A stretch of DNA of 23,216 bases from Caryophanales bacterium UBA7476 (GCA_002477275.1 DLOU01000019.1:1-23216), one strand, 5' to 3'; positions 15,189-22,373 are shown, numbered from the stretch's first letter. Numbers and translations are program-made. Notes: generated by a model not told the origin, from the sequence alone.

Positions 15189-16370
15189 ATGCATAGTTGT
15201 TTAGCTATTGATGTAGCTAAAGGTAAAAGTATGGTTACTTTAGTTAGTTCTAGTGGTGAAGTTCTAATTGATCCATACGAAGTTAATCATTCTATTAATG
15301 ATTTTACTAATTTACTTAATAGAATTAATAAATTTAAATTAGATAATATTTCTGTAATAATGGAATCTACTGGTATTTATCATAGACCTATTGAAAGATT
15401 TTTCTTAGAAAATAATTTTAAAGTATTTGTTATTAATCCTATTTACGGAAAAATGCAGAAAAGAAACTTAAGAAAAACCAAAACTGATAAAGAAGATTGT
15501 TTTAATCTAGTTAATTTATTTATGTCTAATACTTTTAAAGAAAATATTAAACCTGATCAATTATATTTAGATTTAAATGCTTTGTCTAGGCAGTACTTTG
15601 CTTTAGATGAACTTTGTGTAAATATTAAAAACAGATATAGAAATTTACTTTATTTATGTTTTCCTGAATATGAAGAAGTATTTAAAGGAAATATGGTTTA
15701 TTCTAGTGTTGCCTTAGAATTTATTGAATCTTATCCTCATGCTGATATTATTTCAAACACTAGAATTGACAAACTTCAAAACTTCTTTAAAAAACATGAA
15801 TATAAGTCTTGGAAGTCTAAGCCTATTAAGATTAAAGAAACAGCTTTGAAATCTTATCCATCTGTTAACATGAATGATGAATTAGTTTCTAATTTGTCTC
15901 AAATGGCAAGACTAGTTAATGAATACCAAAAAGCTATTGATATTATTAAATATAAAATTGTGTTTTTAGCTAAAAAGTCTAAATATTTTGAACCAATTAA
16001 TTCTATCTATGGTATTGGCGAATTTACTACTTCTATTATTATTGCTGAACTTAATGACATTAATAGATTTAATAATATTAAAGAATTAACTGCTTATTGT
16101 GGTTTAGATCCATCAATTAAACAATCTGGTAAATCAGTTAATGTTCATGGTCCTATTTCCAAATCTGGTAACAAATATATGAGAAAAATTTTATATATTG
16201 CTTGTTCTAATATTATTACAATTGTTGGTAGAACAAAAGTAGAAAATGATATTGAAATTTATTACAGAAAAAAACGTAATGAAGGTAAACATCATTACGC
16301 AGCCATAGTTGCTTGCACAACTAAACTACTTCGAAAAATTTTAGCTTTGTGTAAGCAATTAGATAAGTAG
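15189..16370 (+). CDS. IS110-family transposase
   Basis: The N-terminal DEDD (RuvC-like) domain shows AIDVAKGKSMVTLV with the first Asp, IMESTGIYHRPIERF with the Glu, and KTKTDKEDCFNLVNLF with the paired Asp residues. The C-terminal Tnp2-type domain has INSIYGIGEFTTSIIIAEL, ELTAYCGLDPSIKQSGKS and KSGNKYMRKILYIACSN, including the conserved Ser of this recombinase family. I prefer the ATG at 15189 (393 aa) with AAAGGA before it; a GTG at 15144 would add 15 residues that are not typical of the family. No frameshift is seen, so it may be active. It is unrelated to the recombinase that moves the larger element. Confidence 0.93.
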   Translation: MHSCLAIDVAKGKSMVTLVSSSGEVLIDPYEVNHSINDFTNLLNRINKFKLDNISVIMESTGIYHRPIERFFLENNFKVFVINPIYGKMQKRNLRKTKTDKEDCFNLVNLFMSNTFKENIKPDQLYLDLNALSRQYFALDELCVNIKNRYRNLLYLCFPEYEEVFKGNMVYSSVALEFIESYPHADIISNTRIDKLQNFFKKHEYKSWKSKPIKIKETALKSYPSVNMNDELVSNLSQMARLVNEYQKAIDIIKYKIVFLAKKSKYFEPINSIYGIGEFTTSIIIAELNDINRFNNIKELTAYCGLDPSIKQSGKSVNVHGPISKSGNKYMRKILYIACSNIITIVGRTKVENDIEIYYRKKRNEGKHHYAAIVACTTKLLRKILALCKQLDK

Positions 16371-16617
16371 TCATCACCACTTGACTACACCTATATTATA
16401 TTACAAATCAACACATTATTTATAAATTTTTAAAATTTTATAAATTTCGTGTCTTTTTGTAGTGTCTATAATATCATAAAAATTTATTATTGACAAATCT
16501 TAGAATGTCACATATTTTTATTATTTAATTATATCGTAATATTACTATTTTCCGATTTATGTAAAATTCAATAAATTTGGAAAGTTTAGGGGTACTGCTA
16601 ATTTTACTACTTTACTA
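16371..16617. other. AT-rich intergenic region after the IS110 transposase
   Basis: It contains the GTAGTCA/TGACTAC hairpin right after the transposase stop, an AT-rich TTTATAAATTTTTAAAATTTTATAA-type stretch split by short palindromes, and a TTGACA (about 16492) with a TATTTT 17 nt later that points at no gene. The right IS end must lie here. No protein is supported. Confidence 0.4.
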
Positions 16618-17127
16618 CTAATCTTCGTTATTTTCTTCTAAACTATTATTAAATCTAATGCAATAATTTATTGCAACTAATCTTAAAGCAATCCAAACTA
16701 ATGAATCATATAATTGATTATTACTTATATTAGAAGAAAGACAATAACTTTTAATATATGAACTACTTACAGGAAGTTCTAAAGTTCTTTCATTTCTTCC
16801 TATAGCCTTAAACAATAAATCATCAGCTATTTGATCACATTCTGAAACTATATCAGAATCATCATCATAGTATTTAATGAAGTAATCTGTTATATCATCA
16901 ACTTGTTTAAATACTTTTCTAATATCTATATCTTTATTGTTTTTTAATTCAATTAATTGATTATTTATTATTTCTTCAATCACTTTTTCTTTTTGTTCAT
17001 TTTTTAAATCATTAATAATTATTGTTAGGTCATCTAAAGTAAATTCTTGAACTTCAATAACTTTACTTAAATCTGATACCATTTTATTTGTTATTTTATT
17101 TGCATAATTAATATTTTCGTTTTTCAT
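16618..17127 (-). CDS. Unknown acidic protein, 169 aa
   Basis: The ATG at 17127 has AAGGAG at 8 nt; another ATG two codons upstream is too close to that site. The product is helical and strongly acidic, with KQVDDITDYFIKYYDDDSD in its middle and a more hydrophobic C-terminal helix (LYDSLVWIALRLVAINYCIRF). No family is recognised. It is divergent from a double-XRE regulator, and a perfect 12-bp palindrome lies between the two, so that regulator may control both. Confidence 0.65.
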   Translation of the reverse strand: MKNENINYANKITNKMVSDLSKVIEVQEFTLDDLTIIINDLKNEQKEKVIEEIINNQLIELKNNKDIDIRKVFKQVDDITDYFIKYYDDDSDIVSECDQIADDLLFKAIGRNERTLELPVSSSYIKSYCLSSNISNNQLYDSLVWIALRLVAINYCIRFNNSLEENNED

Positions 17128-17203
17128 ATTCATAGCTCCTTTATATAAATCCTAAACTTACCTCAATTATTATATCATATTTTATTCATTGTGTCGTACT
17201 TTT

Positions 17204-17215
17204 GTGAATATTCAC
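17204..17215. promoter_or_regulatory. Palindromic operator candidate GTGAATATTCAC
   Basis: A perfect 12-bp palindrome lies in the gap between the divergent 169-aa gene and the tandem XRE regulator. The binding of that regulator here is inferred from place only. Confidence 0.4.
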
Positions 17216-17248
17216 CAATTGAATGGGAAAATTAATATGGTGATATAT

Positions 17249-17701
17249 ATGATAGATAATAATTTGAGATATTGTAGAGAAGAACTTGAAATGACACAAG
17301 AAGAATTAGGAATTATATTAGGTGCGAGTAAACAAACTATATCAAATTGGGAAACAGGTTATACACCAATACCTTTAAATAAATTAGTTAGATTTGCTAA
17401 TTTATATAATTATTCATTAGATTTTATTGTTGGATTTACAAGAAAGAATATTAAATATAATAAGAATATAAAATTAGATAGTAAATTAATTGGTAAAAAT
17501 CTTAAAGCAATAAGAGAAAATTTAAAACTAACACAACAACAAATAGCAGATAAATGTAATATCTATCAGTCTACTTATAATCATTATGAAACTGGTTATA
17601 GTTTAATAAAAATAATTCCAGCTTATTCAATTTGCAAAACTTATAATATTTCATTTGATTGGTTAGTAGGTAGAACTAACAATATAAAAATAAACAAATA
17701 A
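17249..17701 (+). CDS. Regulator with two tandem XRE helix-turn-helix domains
   Basis: Two complete lambda-repressor-like domains are joined by a short basic linker. Domain 1 spans about residues 3-60 (REELEMTQEELGIILGASKQTISNWETGYTPIP). Domain 2 spans about 83-140 (IRENLKLTQQQIADKCNIYQSTYNHYETGYSLI). Each ends in the same type of tail (YSLDFIVGFT and ISFDWLVGRT), pointing to an internal duplication. The start is the ATG at 17249 with GGTGAT before it; upstream codons at 17189 and 17237 lack a ribosome site. A monomer with two heads could bind one palindrome. No effector domain is seen. Confidence 0.8.
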   Translation: MIDNNLRYCREELEMTQEELGIILGASKQTISNWETGYTPIPLNKLVRFANLYNYSLDFIVGFTRKNIKYNKNIKLDSKLIGKNLKAIRENLKLTQQQIADKCNIYQSTYNHYETGYSLIKIIPAYSICKTYNISFDWLVGRTNNIKINK

Positions 17702-17707
17702 AAAAAA

Positions 17708-17743
17708 GCGAGAGTATGCTAATTAAAACATATTCTCGCTTTT
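17708..17743. terminator. Bidirectional terminator between convergent genes
   Basis: An 11-bp stem GCGAGAGTATG/CATATTCTCGC (one G-U) has A residues before it and T residues after it, so it serves both the XRE gene and the minus-strand 131-aa gene. Confidence 0.8.
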
Positions 17744-18137
17744 ATAATACATTTAATGAATAACAATAATCATATACATTTAATTGCTCATTGATTAAGT
17801 TGTTTATTATTTTATTTTTAAAGTCATGTTGAAAAATATTAAATAGCATTTCTACTGAAAATTTTTTCTTTTCTTCAAGTGATAATTCCATATACTTTGC
17901 TGAAATAAATAATAAGTTTTTATATTTAGCAAAGTTAGTTATTACATTTTTAGATTCAGGATCTAGTATTAATAATACATTTTTTAAAAGTTTAATAAAG
18001 TTATTAATATCATAGGTAGTAGTAAATCCTAAATCTTCAAGTAAGTGTATTGCTAATCTAATCTTATCAATATTATTTAAATTATCATGCATATTAAGTA
18101 AATCAATTACTTTCTCGGTATTATTATCTAATAACAT
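17742..18137 (-). CDS. Unknown protein, 131 aa
   Basis: The ATG at 18137 has AAGGAG at 7 nt spacing; the ATG at 18143 overlaps that site. The protein looks all-helical with Leu/Ile-rich amphipathic helices (KVIDLLNMHDNL, FIKLLKNVLLILD, SVEMLFNIFQHDF) and no membrane segment or motif I know. It follows the relaxase gene in the same direction after 172 nt and might be an accessory mobilisation or regulatory protein; that is inference from place only. Confidence 0.65.
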   Translation of the reverse strand: MLLDNNTEKVIDLLNMHDNLNNIDKIRLAIHLLEDLGFTTTYDINNFIKLLKNVLLILDPESKNVITNFAKYKNLLFISAKYMELSLEEKKKFSVEMLFNIFQHDFKNKIINNLINEQLNVYDYCYSLNVL

Positions 18138-18309
18138 AAACATTCTCCTTTCAAATTTGCCATTTTAGGCACCTTATTTAAAGAACAGATAAGAGACTAA
18201 ACCTTAACTTAAAACTTAACTATAAGCATTTAAATGGGGTATAATCTCAAATTTCTGTTTTACTATTTATCACTCTAACAATTAAAAAAATCAAGAGTAT
18301 TTTTTAATT

Positions 18310-19605
18310 TTATCTACTTAAATCAAAATCGTCTTTATCGTATTCATATTCATCATAATCTCTAACTCGTTCTTTGTAGTAGTCTGGTGCATCAACATAT
18401 TCAAATAATTCATCTTGTTTAGTTGTTCCTTTAGATATTTTAATAACATCTCCCATATCAAATTCACTATTGTCATAACAATCTTTAACAACTTCAGCAG
18501 TTTCATCTTTTGTATAATCATTACCTCTTTGTAATAGTTTTCTTAAGAATTTCTTTAGTAATTGAAATAGTTCATTTAATCTATAAATTAAACTTCTATT
18601 TTCATCTTTTAGTTCTTTATTTTCAGTTTCAAGTTTACTAACTTCTTTCTTATATTTTTGATTTTCTTTTTCTAATGATTTATAACTATTAGCATAACTA
18701 TCAACTTCATTGAATATTGTTTGTAGTTTAGGCTGTAATTCCATTACTTTTTTAGATTCATTAATAACATTATTCATACTTTCAAAAGTATCTTTTTTTA
18801 CCTTAACAAAATCTTTATCTACAATAAATGTTTGTTTGGTTGTTTTCATTTTTTCTTCAAAATCATTCATTGCTTTATCAAATCTATCATTTTTAACATT
18901 TAATTCATGATTTAATTTTTTAGTAAGTTGTTTATATTCTTTTATTTTAATGTGTTTATTATCACTTCCTTTAATACCTCGCTCTAAATCATAACCTTTA
19001 TCAGTTAGTCTTTTATGGTATAAATCTTGTAAATGTGATAATTGGATTTTATCTTTAATATATTGTTTTTTAGAAATAGTGTATCTTTCTGTATTAGTTC
19101 TTTTATCTAATTTTTTAACTAGTGGAACAACAACACAATGAATATGTGGTGTCTCTTCATCTAAATGGACAGTTGCATGAAGTATTTGTTCTTTTTTATA
19201 ACCTAAATCATTATAAACAAATTCCATACAAGTATCAGCCCAATCTTTTATTTGTTCTCTGGACATATCTTTAAAGAAATTATGTGAAGCAGTCATAACT
19301 AATTCATCAGCAACTACATTTTTAGAACTGTTTAACATTTCATGGTATCTTTTCTTTCTATCAGCTCGTTCAGTTTTCATTCTTTCATCATGTTCTTTTT
19401 TATATTCTTTAGTTAATTCATCAAAACCTTTAACATATTTAACATTTAAAGGAACAAGTTCTATATTATTTTTAGTTAATTCTAATTTAATATTAGGATT
19501 TGATTGATAAGCTTTCTTTTCTCGTTTATTATGTGATCCTATTTGTGCTAAATCGGGTATAGTCTTAATAGGTTCAACTCTTAAAATTGCATAATTTAAT
19601 TCCAT
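18310..19605 (-). CDS. MobV-family (Pre/Mob) relaxase
   Basis: Relaxases of this family nick the transfer origin and lead the strand during mobilisation by a helper conjugative element. The N-terminus has YAILRVEP and GSHNKRE (about 5-30). The metal-binding histidine motif HLDEETPHIHCVVVPL spans 147-162, with His147, His154 and His156. The nucleophile in this family is reported to be an N-terminal His or Tyr; His24 or nearby residues are candidates. A long coiled coil (about 215-345) follows, then an acidic, Tyr/Asp-rich tail. Length (431 aa) and architecture are normal. The start follows an AAGGAG site. It makes the element mobilisable but not self-transmissible. Confidence 0.93.
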   Translation of the reverse strand: MELNYAILRVEPIKTIPDLAQIGSHNKREKKAYQSNPNIKLELTKNNIELVPLNVKYVKGFDELTKEYKKEHDERMKTERADRKKRYHEMLNSSKNVVADELVMTASHNFFKDMSREQIKDWADTCMEFVYNDLGYKKEQILHATVHLDEETPHIHCVVVPLVKKLDKRTNTERYTISKKQYIKDKIQLSHLQDLYHKRLTDKGYDLERGIKGSDNKHIKIKEYKQLTKKLNHELNVKNDRFDKAMNDFEEKMKTTKQTFIVDKDFVKVKKDTFESMNNVINESKKVMELQPKLQTIFNEVDSYANSYKSLEKENQKYKKEVSKLETENKELKDENRSLIYRLNELFQLLKKFLRKLLQRGNDYTKDETAEVVKDCYDNSEFDMGDVIKISKGTTKQDELFEYVDAPDYYKERVRDYDEYEYDKDDFDLSR

Positions 19606-19630
19606 ATATCATTTCTCCTTTCTTTTTACA

Positions 19631-19660
19631 CAATAAAAAAGATATGTCGCTAAACATACC
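19631..19660 (-). terminator. Terminator of the fic gene
   Basis: On the minus strand GGTATGT (19660-19654) pairs with ACATATC (19647-19641) across a six-base loop, followed by TTTTTTATTG. It lies between fic and the relaxase. Confidence 0.6.
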
Positions 19661-19671
19661 TTTCATAATTT

Positions 19672-19698
19672 CAGCTGTTCGGAATTTCCGAACAACTG
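19672..19698. repeat. 27-bp near-perfect palindrome, possible oriT element
   Basis: CAGCTGTTCGGAA and TTCCGAACAACTG flank a single T, with 12 of 13 pairs matching. It sits 3 nt after the fic stop and 66 nt upstream of the relaxase start. MobV transfer origins are usually hairpin-bearing and lie just upstream of the relaxase gene. No T tract follows directly, so it is not a classic terminator. Confidence 0.45.
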
Positions 19699-19700
19699 AT

Positions 19701-20753
19701 TTAATTATTCCATTTATATTTTGTATATCTTCCACCAGAGATTTTAACAATTTTATCTTCTTTAAGTAATTTATTTAATGATCTTTCAATTGTAGTTTCG
19801 CTTAAATCAGGGCACTTATTCATTATATATGCTTTATCTATCGGAATAATATTAGCCTTAAATATATCTATAATTCTATCATAAGCAGTCACTTTTTTGT
19901 TTTCAACAATGTTTATTCTTGAATCAAATTCTTTATAAGCATTTAATATTATTCCTAAATAATATTCTACAAAATACGAATAATCGTTTTCATTATCATG
20001 CCATTTTACTGAACTTTTTTCTAAAGTATCATAATAACTATCTTTTGTTTCTTCAATAATCTCTTCAATACTAATATATTTTCCTACTAAATAATTAGCT
20101 TTATATAATAATAGTAGAGTAAGTAATCTGCTCATTCTTCCATTGCCGTCATTAAATGGGTGTATAGATACAAAATCTAATATAAAAATAGGAATTAAGA
20201 CTAGTAAATCACATGATTCATTATTGACTAATTCATTATAATTTTTACATAAATCCTCAATTGCAATTGGAGTTTCAACAGGAGATAGAGGTGTAAATCT
20301 TATTTTCTTTTCGCCTTTTTCATTTTCTTCTTCAATATAGTTTTGAGAATTTTTAAACTTACCACCATAACTATAACCTGTATATTTATATAAATCTCTA
20401 TGTAATTGTAGAATCGTATTTTGAGTAATGTCAATAAAATTATAATTTTCATGAATTAAAGATAATACATCTCTATAACCAGCAATTTCTTCCTCATTTC
20501 TATTTTTAGGTTCTAACTTTTGATTTACTATTTCATTGATTCTTTTATCAGTAGTATAAATACCTTCAATTTTATTAGATGAAGAAGTGCTTTGGATTTT
20601 AGCAACTTTTAATAAAGTTTCTAAAGTATCTTTTTTAGTATCTAACAAATATGATTGTTTTCCTTTATATTCATGGATTTTACTTATTAAATTAATAATA
20701 TTACTATTTGATATAATACTATTGTATTCTTCCATTAAATTAAATTTTCTCAA
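19701..20753 (-). CDS. Class II Fic-domain protein (probable AMP-transferase) with winged helix
   Basis: The Fic core motif is complete: HPFNDGNGRMSR with catalytic His198. Near the N-terminus the segment SNKIEG (59-64) fits the inhibitory-helix pattern [S/T]xxxE[G/N], marking a class II Fic that is self-inhibited by Glu63. The N-terminal Fic_N-like region and the C-terminal winged helix (about 285-350, IDKAYIMNKCPDLSETTIERSLNKLL) are the usual layout of the bacterial SoFic-type group, which AMPylates targets that remain largely unknown. The frame starts at TTG 20753 with AGGAGA about 11 nt upstream. The nearer ATGs at 20764 and 20761 open only a 7-codon frame that ends inside the gene, perhaps a coupling leader. 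Confidence 0.9.
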   Translation of the reverse strand: MRKFNLMEEYNSIISNSNIINLISKIHEYKGKQSYLLDTKKDTLETLLKVAKIQSTSSSNKIEGIYTTDKRINEIVNQKLEPKNRNEEEIAGYRDVLSLIHENYNFIDITQNTILQLHRDLYKYTGYSYGGKFKNSQNYIEEENEKGEKKIRFTPLSPVETPIAIEDLCKNYNELVNNESCDLLVLIPIFILDFVSIHPFNDGNGRMSRLLTLLLLYKANYLVGKYISIEEIIEETKDSYYDTLEKSSVKWHDNENDYSYFVEYYLGIILNAYKEFDSRINIVENKKVTAYDRIIDIFKANIIPIDKAYIMNKCPDLSETTIERSLNKLLKEDKIVKISGGRYTKYKWNN

Positions 20754-20754
20754 A

Positions 20755-20824
20755 TTGCATCATTCTCCTTTCATTTGCACCATTATATCACAAAACGATG
20801 CAATTAACAATATATTTGATGCAA
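20755..20824 (-). promoter_or_regulatory. fic promoter with repeated GATGCAA boxes
   Basis: On the minus strand TTGTTA (20810-20805), 17 nt, TATAAT (20787-20782). The heptamer GATGCAA or its complement occurs at 20755-20761, 20797-20803 (inside the spacer) and 20818-20824, with a variant TTTGCACC at 20774-20781 beside the -10. This fits control by a repressor, possibly the winged helix of Fic itself. Confidence 0.55.
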
Positions 20825-20879
20825 ATAAATTTACATTATTAATTATGTGTAATATTGTATTTTTTAAACAATATATTAC

Positions 20880-20908
20880 TCAGTATGTAAGTTTTACTTA
20901 CATACTGA
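20880..20908. terminator. 12-bp perfect hairpin at the 3' end of the glycosylase-like gene
   Basis: TCAGTATGTAAG (20880-20891) pairs with CTTACATACTGA (20897-20908). It contains the last codons and stop of the minus-strand gene. The T tract expected of a terminator is poor on that strand, so it may instead stabilise the transcript end. Confidence 0.5.
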
Positions 20909-21889
20909 ACATAAATTTTTTTTATTATAATTACAATATTTTCTAATCTTACATCTTTCACATTTTGGGTGTTCTCCACATATATTAGCAGACCTTAATA
21001 AACAAAATTGTTGGATTATTGATTCAACGATTATCTCATCACAGTTATTTAATATTGCTATCTTTTTAATTATATTTAATACTTGTTGTTCTGTTGCATT
21101 AGCATTTTCTACAATTCCTAGTCTATGACTACCAAATAATCTTTCTAATTGAGAACTCTTTTTACAAGTATTAACACCAACTCGTTTTAAATAATCATAA
21201 GCAAAAGCTCGTCCAACTTGTATTAGTTTATATTTACCACTATTAAACATATTAGCAATATCATTAGGAGTTTCTTTTTTTACAAACTTATCTAAACTTC
21301 CATAATCTTTTTCAATTCTTTCTAATACCATTATATTTTTAGATAATGCTTTCATTTGATTATTTATCATTGGATTAGTGCAATGAATTTTTCTTAATTT
21401 CTTTACTAAAACACTTGGATCAACTACTTTTAAATAATTCTTATCATAGTTATGAAAAATCTTATCAATAGTTTCCATATTTTCTCTTATATTGTTATCT
21501 CCCCATCTATGATTTGAGAGTAGAGCAATAATTAATGCTTTTAAATGTTCTTCAAAAGAATACTTTTTACCTTTTTTTCTAGATTTAACATTATTAACTA
21601 AATCTTTAATATCTCTCATATAATCATAATTAATATAATCCATACTTTCCTTTATTAGAGGGTATATTTCTTTTAAATCTTTATCATCAAGTAGAGTAAT
21701 ATTTTTTACCATTTCATAATTAGGATTATATATTACTTGATTATCTATACAATCTTTTAATATTTCTATAACTTCTTCATTAGATAAATACTTAACTCTC
21801 TCAATAGGGAATATAACTTTATTTATTTTAACATATTTTATCAGCAAAGGTATTAATTCATCTTTTTCTAAAATTTGCTCATTTTTCAT
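20894..21889 (-). CDS. HhH-GPD (endonuclease III-like) protein with Fe-S cluster motif
   Basis: The C-terminus has CGEHPKCERCKIRKYC (Cys-x5-Cys-x2-Cys-x5-Cys), close to the [4Fe-4S] motif of endonuclease III (Cys-x6-Cys-x2-Cys-x5-Cys). The middle part (about 105-270) has HhH-GPD-like order: LIIALLSNHRWGDNNIRENM, then IANMFNSGKYKLIQVGRAFAYDYLKRVGVNTCKKSSQLERLFG. Where active glycosylases read VDTHV, this one reads VNTCK, so the catalytic Asp seems replaced by Asn. An N-terminal extension of about 100 aa is unassigned. I prefer the ATG at 21889 to the GTG at 21904. It is the last gene before the right junction and could be a DNA-repair or defence-type cargo protein. Confidence 0.72.
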   Translation of the reverse strand: MKNEQILEKDELIPLLIKYVKINKVIFPIERVKYLSNEEVIEILKDCIDNQVIYNPNYEMVKNITLLDDKDLKEIYPLIKESMDYINYDYMRDIKDLVNNVKSRKKGKKYSFEEHLKALIIALLSNHRWGDNNIRENMETIDKIFHNYDKNYLKVVDPSVLVKKLRKIHCTNPMINNQMKALSKNIMVLERIEKDYGSLDKFVKKETPNDIANMFNSGKYKLIQVGRAFAYDYLKRVGVNTCKKSSQLERLFGSHRLGIVENANATEQQVLNIIKKIAILNNCDEIIVESIIQQFCLLRSANICGEHPKCERCKIRKYCNYNKKNLCSVCK

Positions 21890-21900
21890 AAAAAAATATC

Positions 21901-21936
21901 TCACTTTCTATAAATTAGTCTTTAACTAATAAAGTG
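21901..21936 (-). promoter_or_regulatory. Leader hairpin covering a ribosome site
   Basis: TCACTTT (21901-21907) pairs with AAAGTGA (21931-21937), and ATTAGT (21914-21919) with ACTAAT (21925-21930). On the minus-strand transcript the 3' arm contains AAAGTGAG, the only Shine-Dalgarno-like stretch before the glycosylase-like gene, so folding could limit translation. Confidence 0.4.
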
Positions 21937-21986
21937 AAATATTGTCTTTTGCCTTTATTTTATCGGCATTTCTTTATTTTTATATT

Positions 21987-22013
21987 TGGGTATCACTTAT
22001 TCAACATCACCCA
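21987..22013 (-). other. Right attachment site of the element
   Basis: TGGGTATCAC (21987-21996) is the exact reverse complement of GTGATACCCA at the left end. It lies 14 nt inside the junction codon TGG (CCA on the plus strand, 22011-22013). SpoIVA homology resumes directly beyond it. Confidence 0.75.
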
Positions 22014-22373
22014 AGGGGTTTTTACCATTCTAGGGCCATTTTCGTCCTCTAATCCTTTAGCGTTTTTAATTACGTAACCGACACAATCAATTAGTCTTAC
22101 TTTGCATGTAAAGTCATCTATTTTAATTTTGGCTGCATTATTAGGTACAAATTTAGGCTCTGTAGTCATTACCATTTTTCCTTGAGCGGATTGTGGTATT
22201 TCATCTAAAGCTCTTTTTTTCTCATACTCATCTTCTATGTTTGGGACAATTAAGTTTTCAACAACCTTTTTTATAAATGTACTTTTACCTGTTCTAACAG
22301 CGCCAACAACACCTAAATAAATATCTCCACCAGATCTTTCAGCAATATTCTTTATAATTTCTAATTTTTCCAT
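21993..22373 (-). CDS. spoIVA: spoIVA, 5' part (residues 1-121 plus five foreign codons)
   Basis: This part begins MEKLEIIKNIAERSGGDIY, as in the Bacillus protein, and contains the Walker A loop GAVRTGKSTF (24-33), DEIPQSAQGK, MTTEPKFVPN, the LIDCVGY Walker B-like strand and ENGPRMVKTPW. After Trp121 it runs into element sequence coding VMLNK and stops at 21993. The product would hold the nucleotide-binding loop but lack three quarters of the protein, so it should be inactive. AAAGGAG precedes the ATG. A loose sigma-E-like -10 (CATATACT) lies about 30 nt upstream, without a convincing -35. Removal of 8562-22010 joins codon 121 to YDEEIPF and gives 491 aa. Confidence 0.96.
   Translation of the reverse strand: MEKLEIIKNIAERSGGDIYLGVVGAVRTGKSTFIKKVVENLIVPNIEDEYEKKRALDEIPQSAQGKMVMTTEPKFVPNNAAKIKIDDFTCKVRLIDCVGYVIKNAKGLEDENGPRMVKTPWVMLNK

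Larger units (their letters stand above)
14950..16390 (+). mobile_element. IS110-family insertion sequence (ends approximate)
   Basis: An IS110 transposase is flanked by a long non-coding leader (about 14950-15188) and a short right flank with a GTAGTCA/TGACTAC hairpin (about 16366-16387). IS110 elements lack clear terminal inverted repeats and target duplications, so the ends cannot be set by eye. Established work shows that IS110 elements encode a bridge RNA in a non-coding end that pairs with target and donor DNA; here the 5' leader is the candidate. The IS is nested in the larger element. Confidence 0.7.
8562..22010. mobile_element. Mobilisable element (about 13,449 bp) inserted in spoIVA
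   Basis: The boundaries are set by where SpoIVA homology stops and resumes, at a shared TGG. Contents in order are: a large serine recombinase beside the left end, a small coupled gene, an OB-fold protein, two winged-helix proteins, a cI-like repressor with a membrane protein, hydrolase and protease cargo, an IS110 element, regulators, a MobV relaxase, Fic, and an Fe-S glycosylase-like protein at the right end. A TnpX/TndX-type recombinase plus a MobV relaxase recalls clostridial mobilisable transposons of the Tn4451 type. No type IV secretion genes are seen, so transfer would need a helper. No early stop disrupts the recombinase or relaxase. Confidence 0.92.

Noticed and set aside
18144..18309. 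Antisense RNA promoter (TATAAT near 18238, plus strand) at the relaxase 3' end
   Set aside because: The -10 is good but the -35 is weak and no hairpin terminator or structured product follows; it could be chance in AT-rich DNA.
20587..20946. 119-aa plus-strand open frame opposite fic
   Set aside because: It is antisense to conserved Fic codons and the promoter region, with a low-complexity translation.
8562..22010. Complete prophage
   Set aside because: No capsid, tail, terminase, portal or lysis gene is seen. A relaxase and a Tn4451-like recombinase point to a mobilisable element instead.
8562..22010. Self-transmissible conjugative element
   Set aside because: No coupling protein, VirB4-type ATPase or other secretion gene is present; only the relaxase is found.
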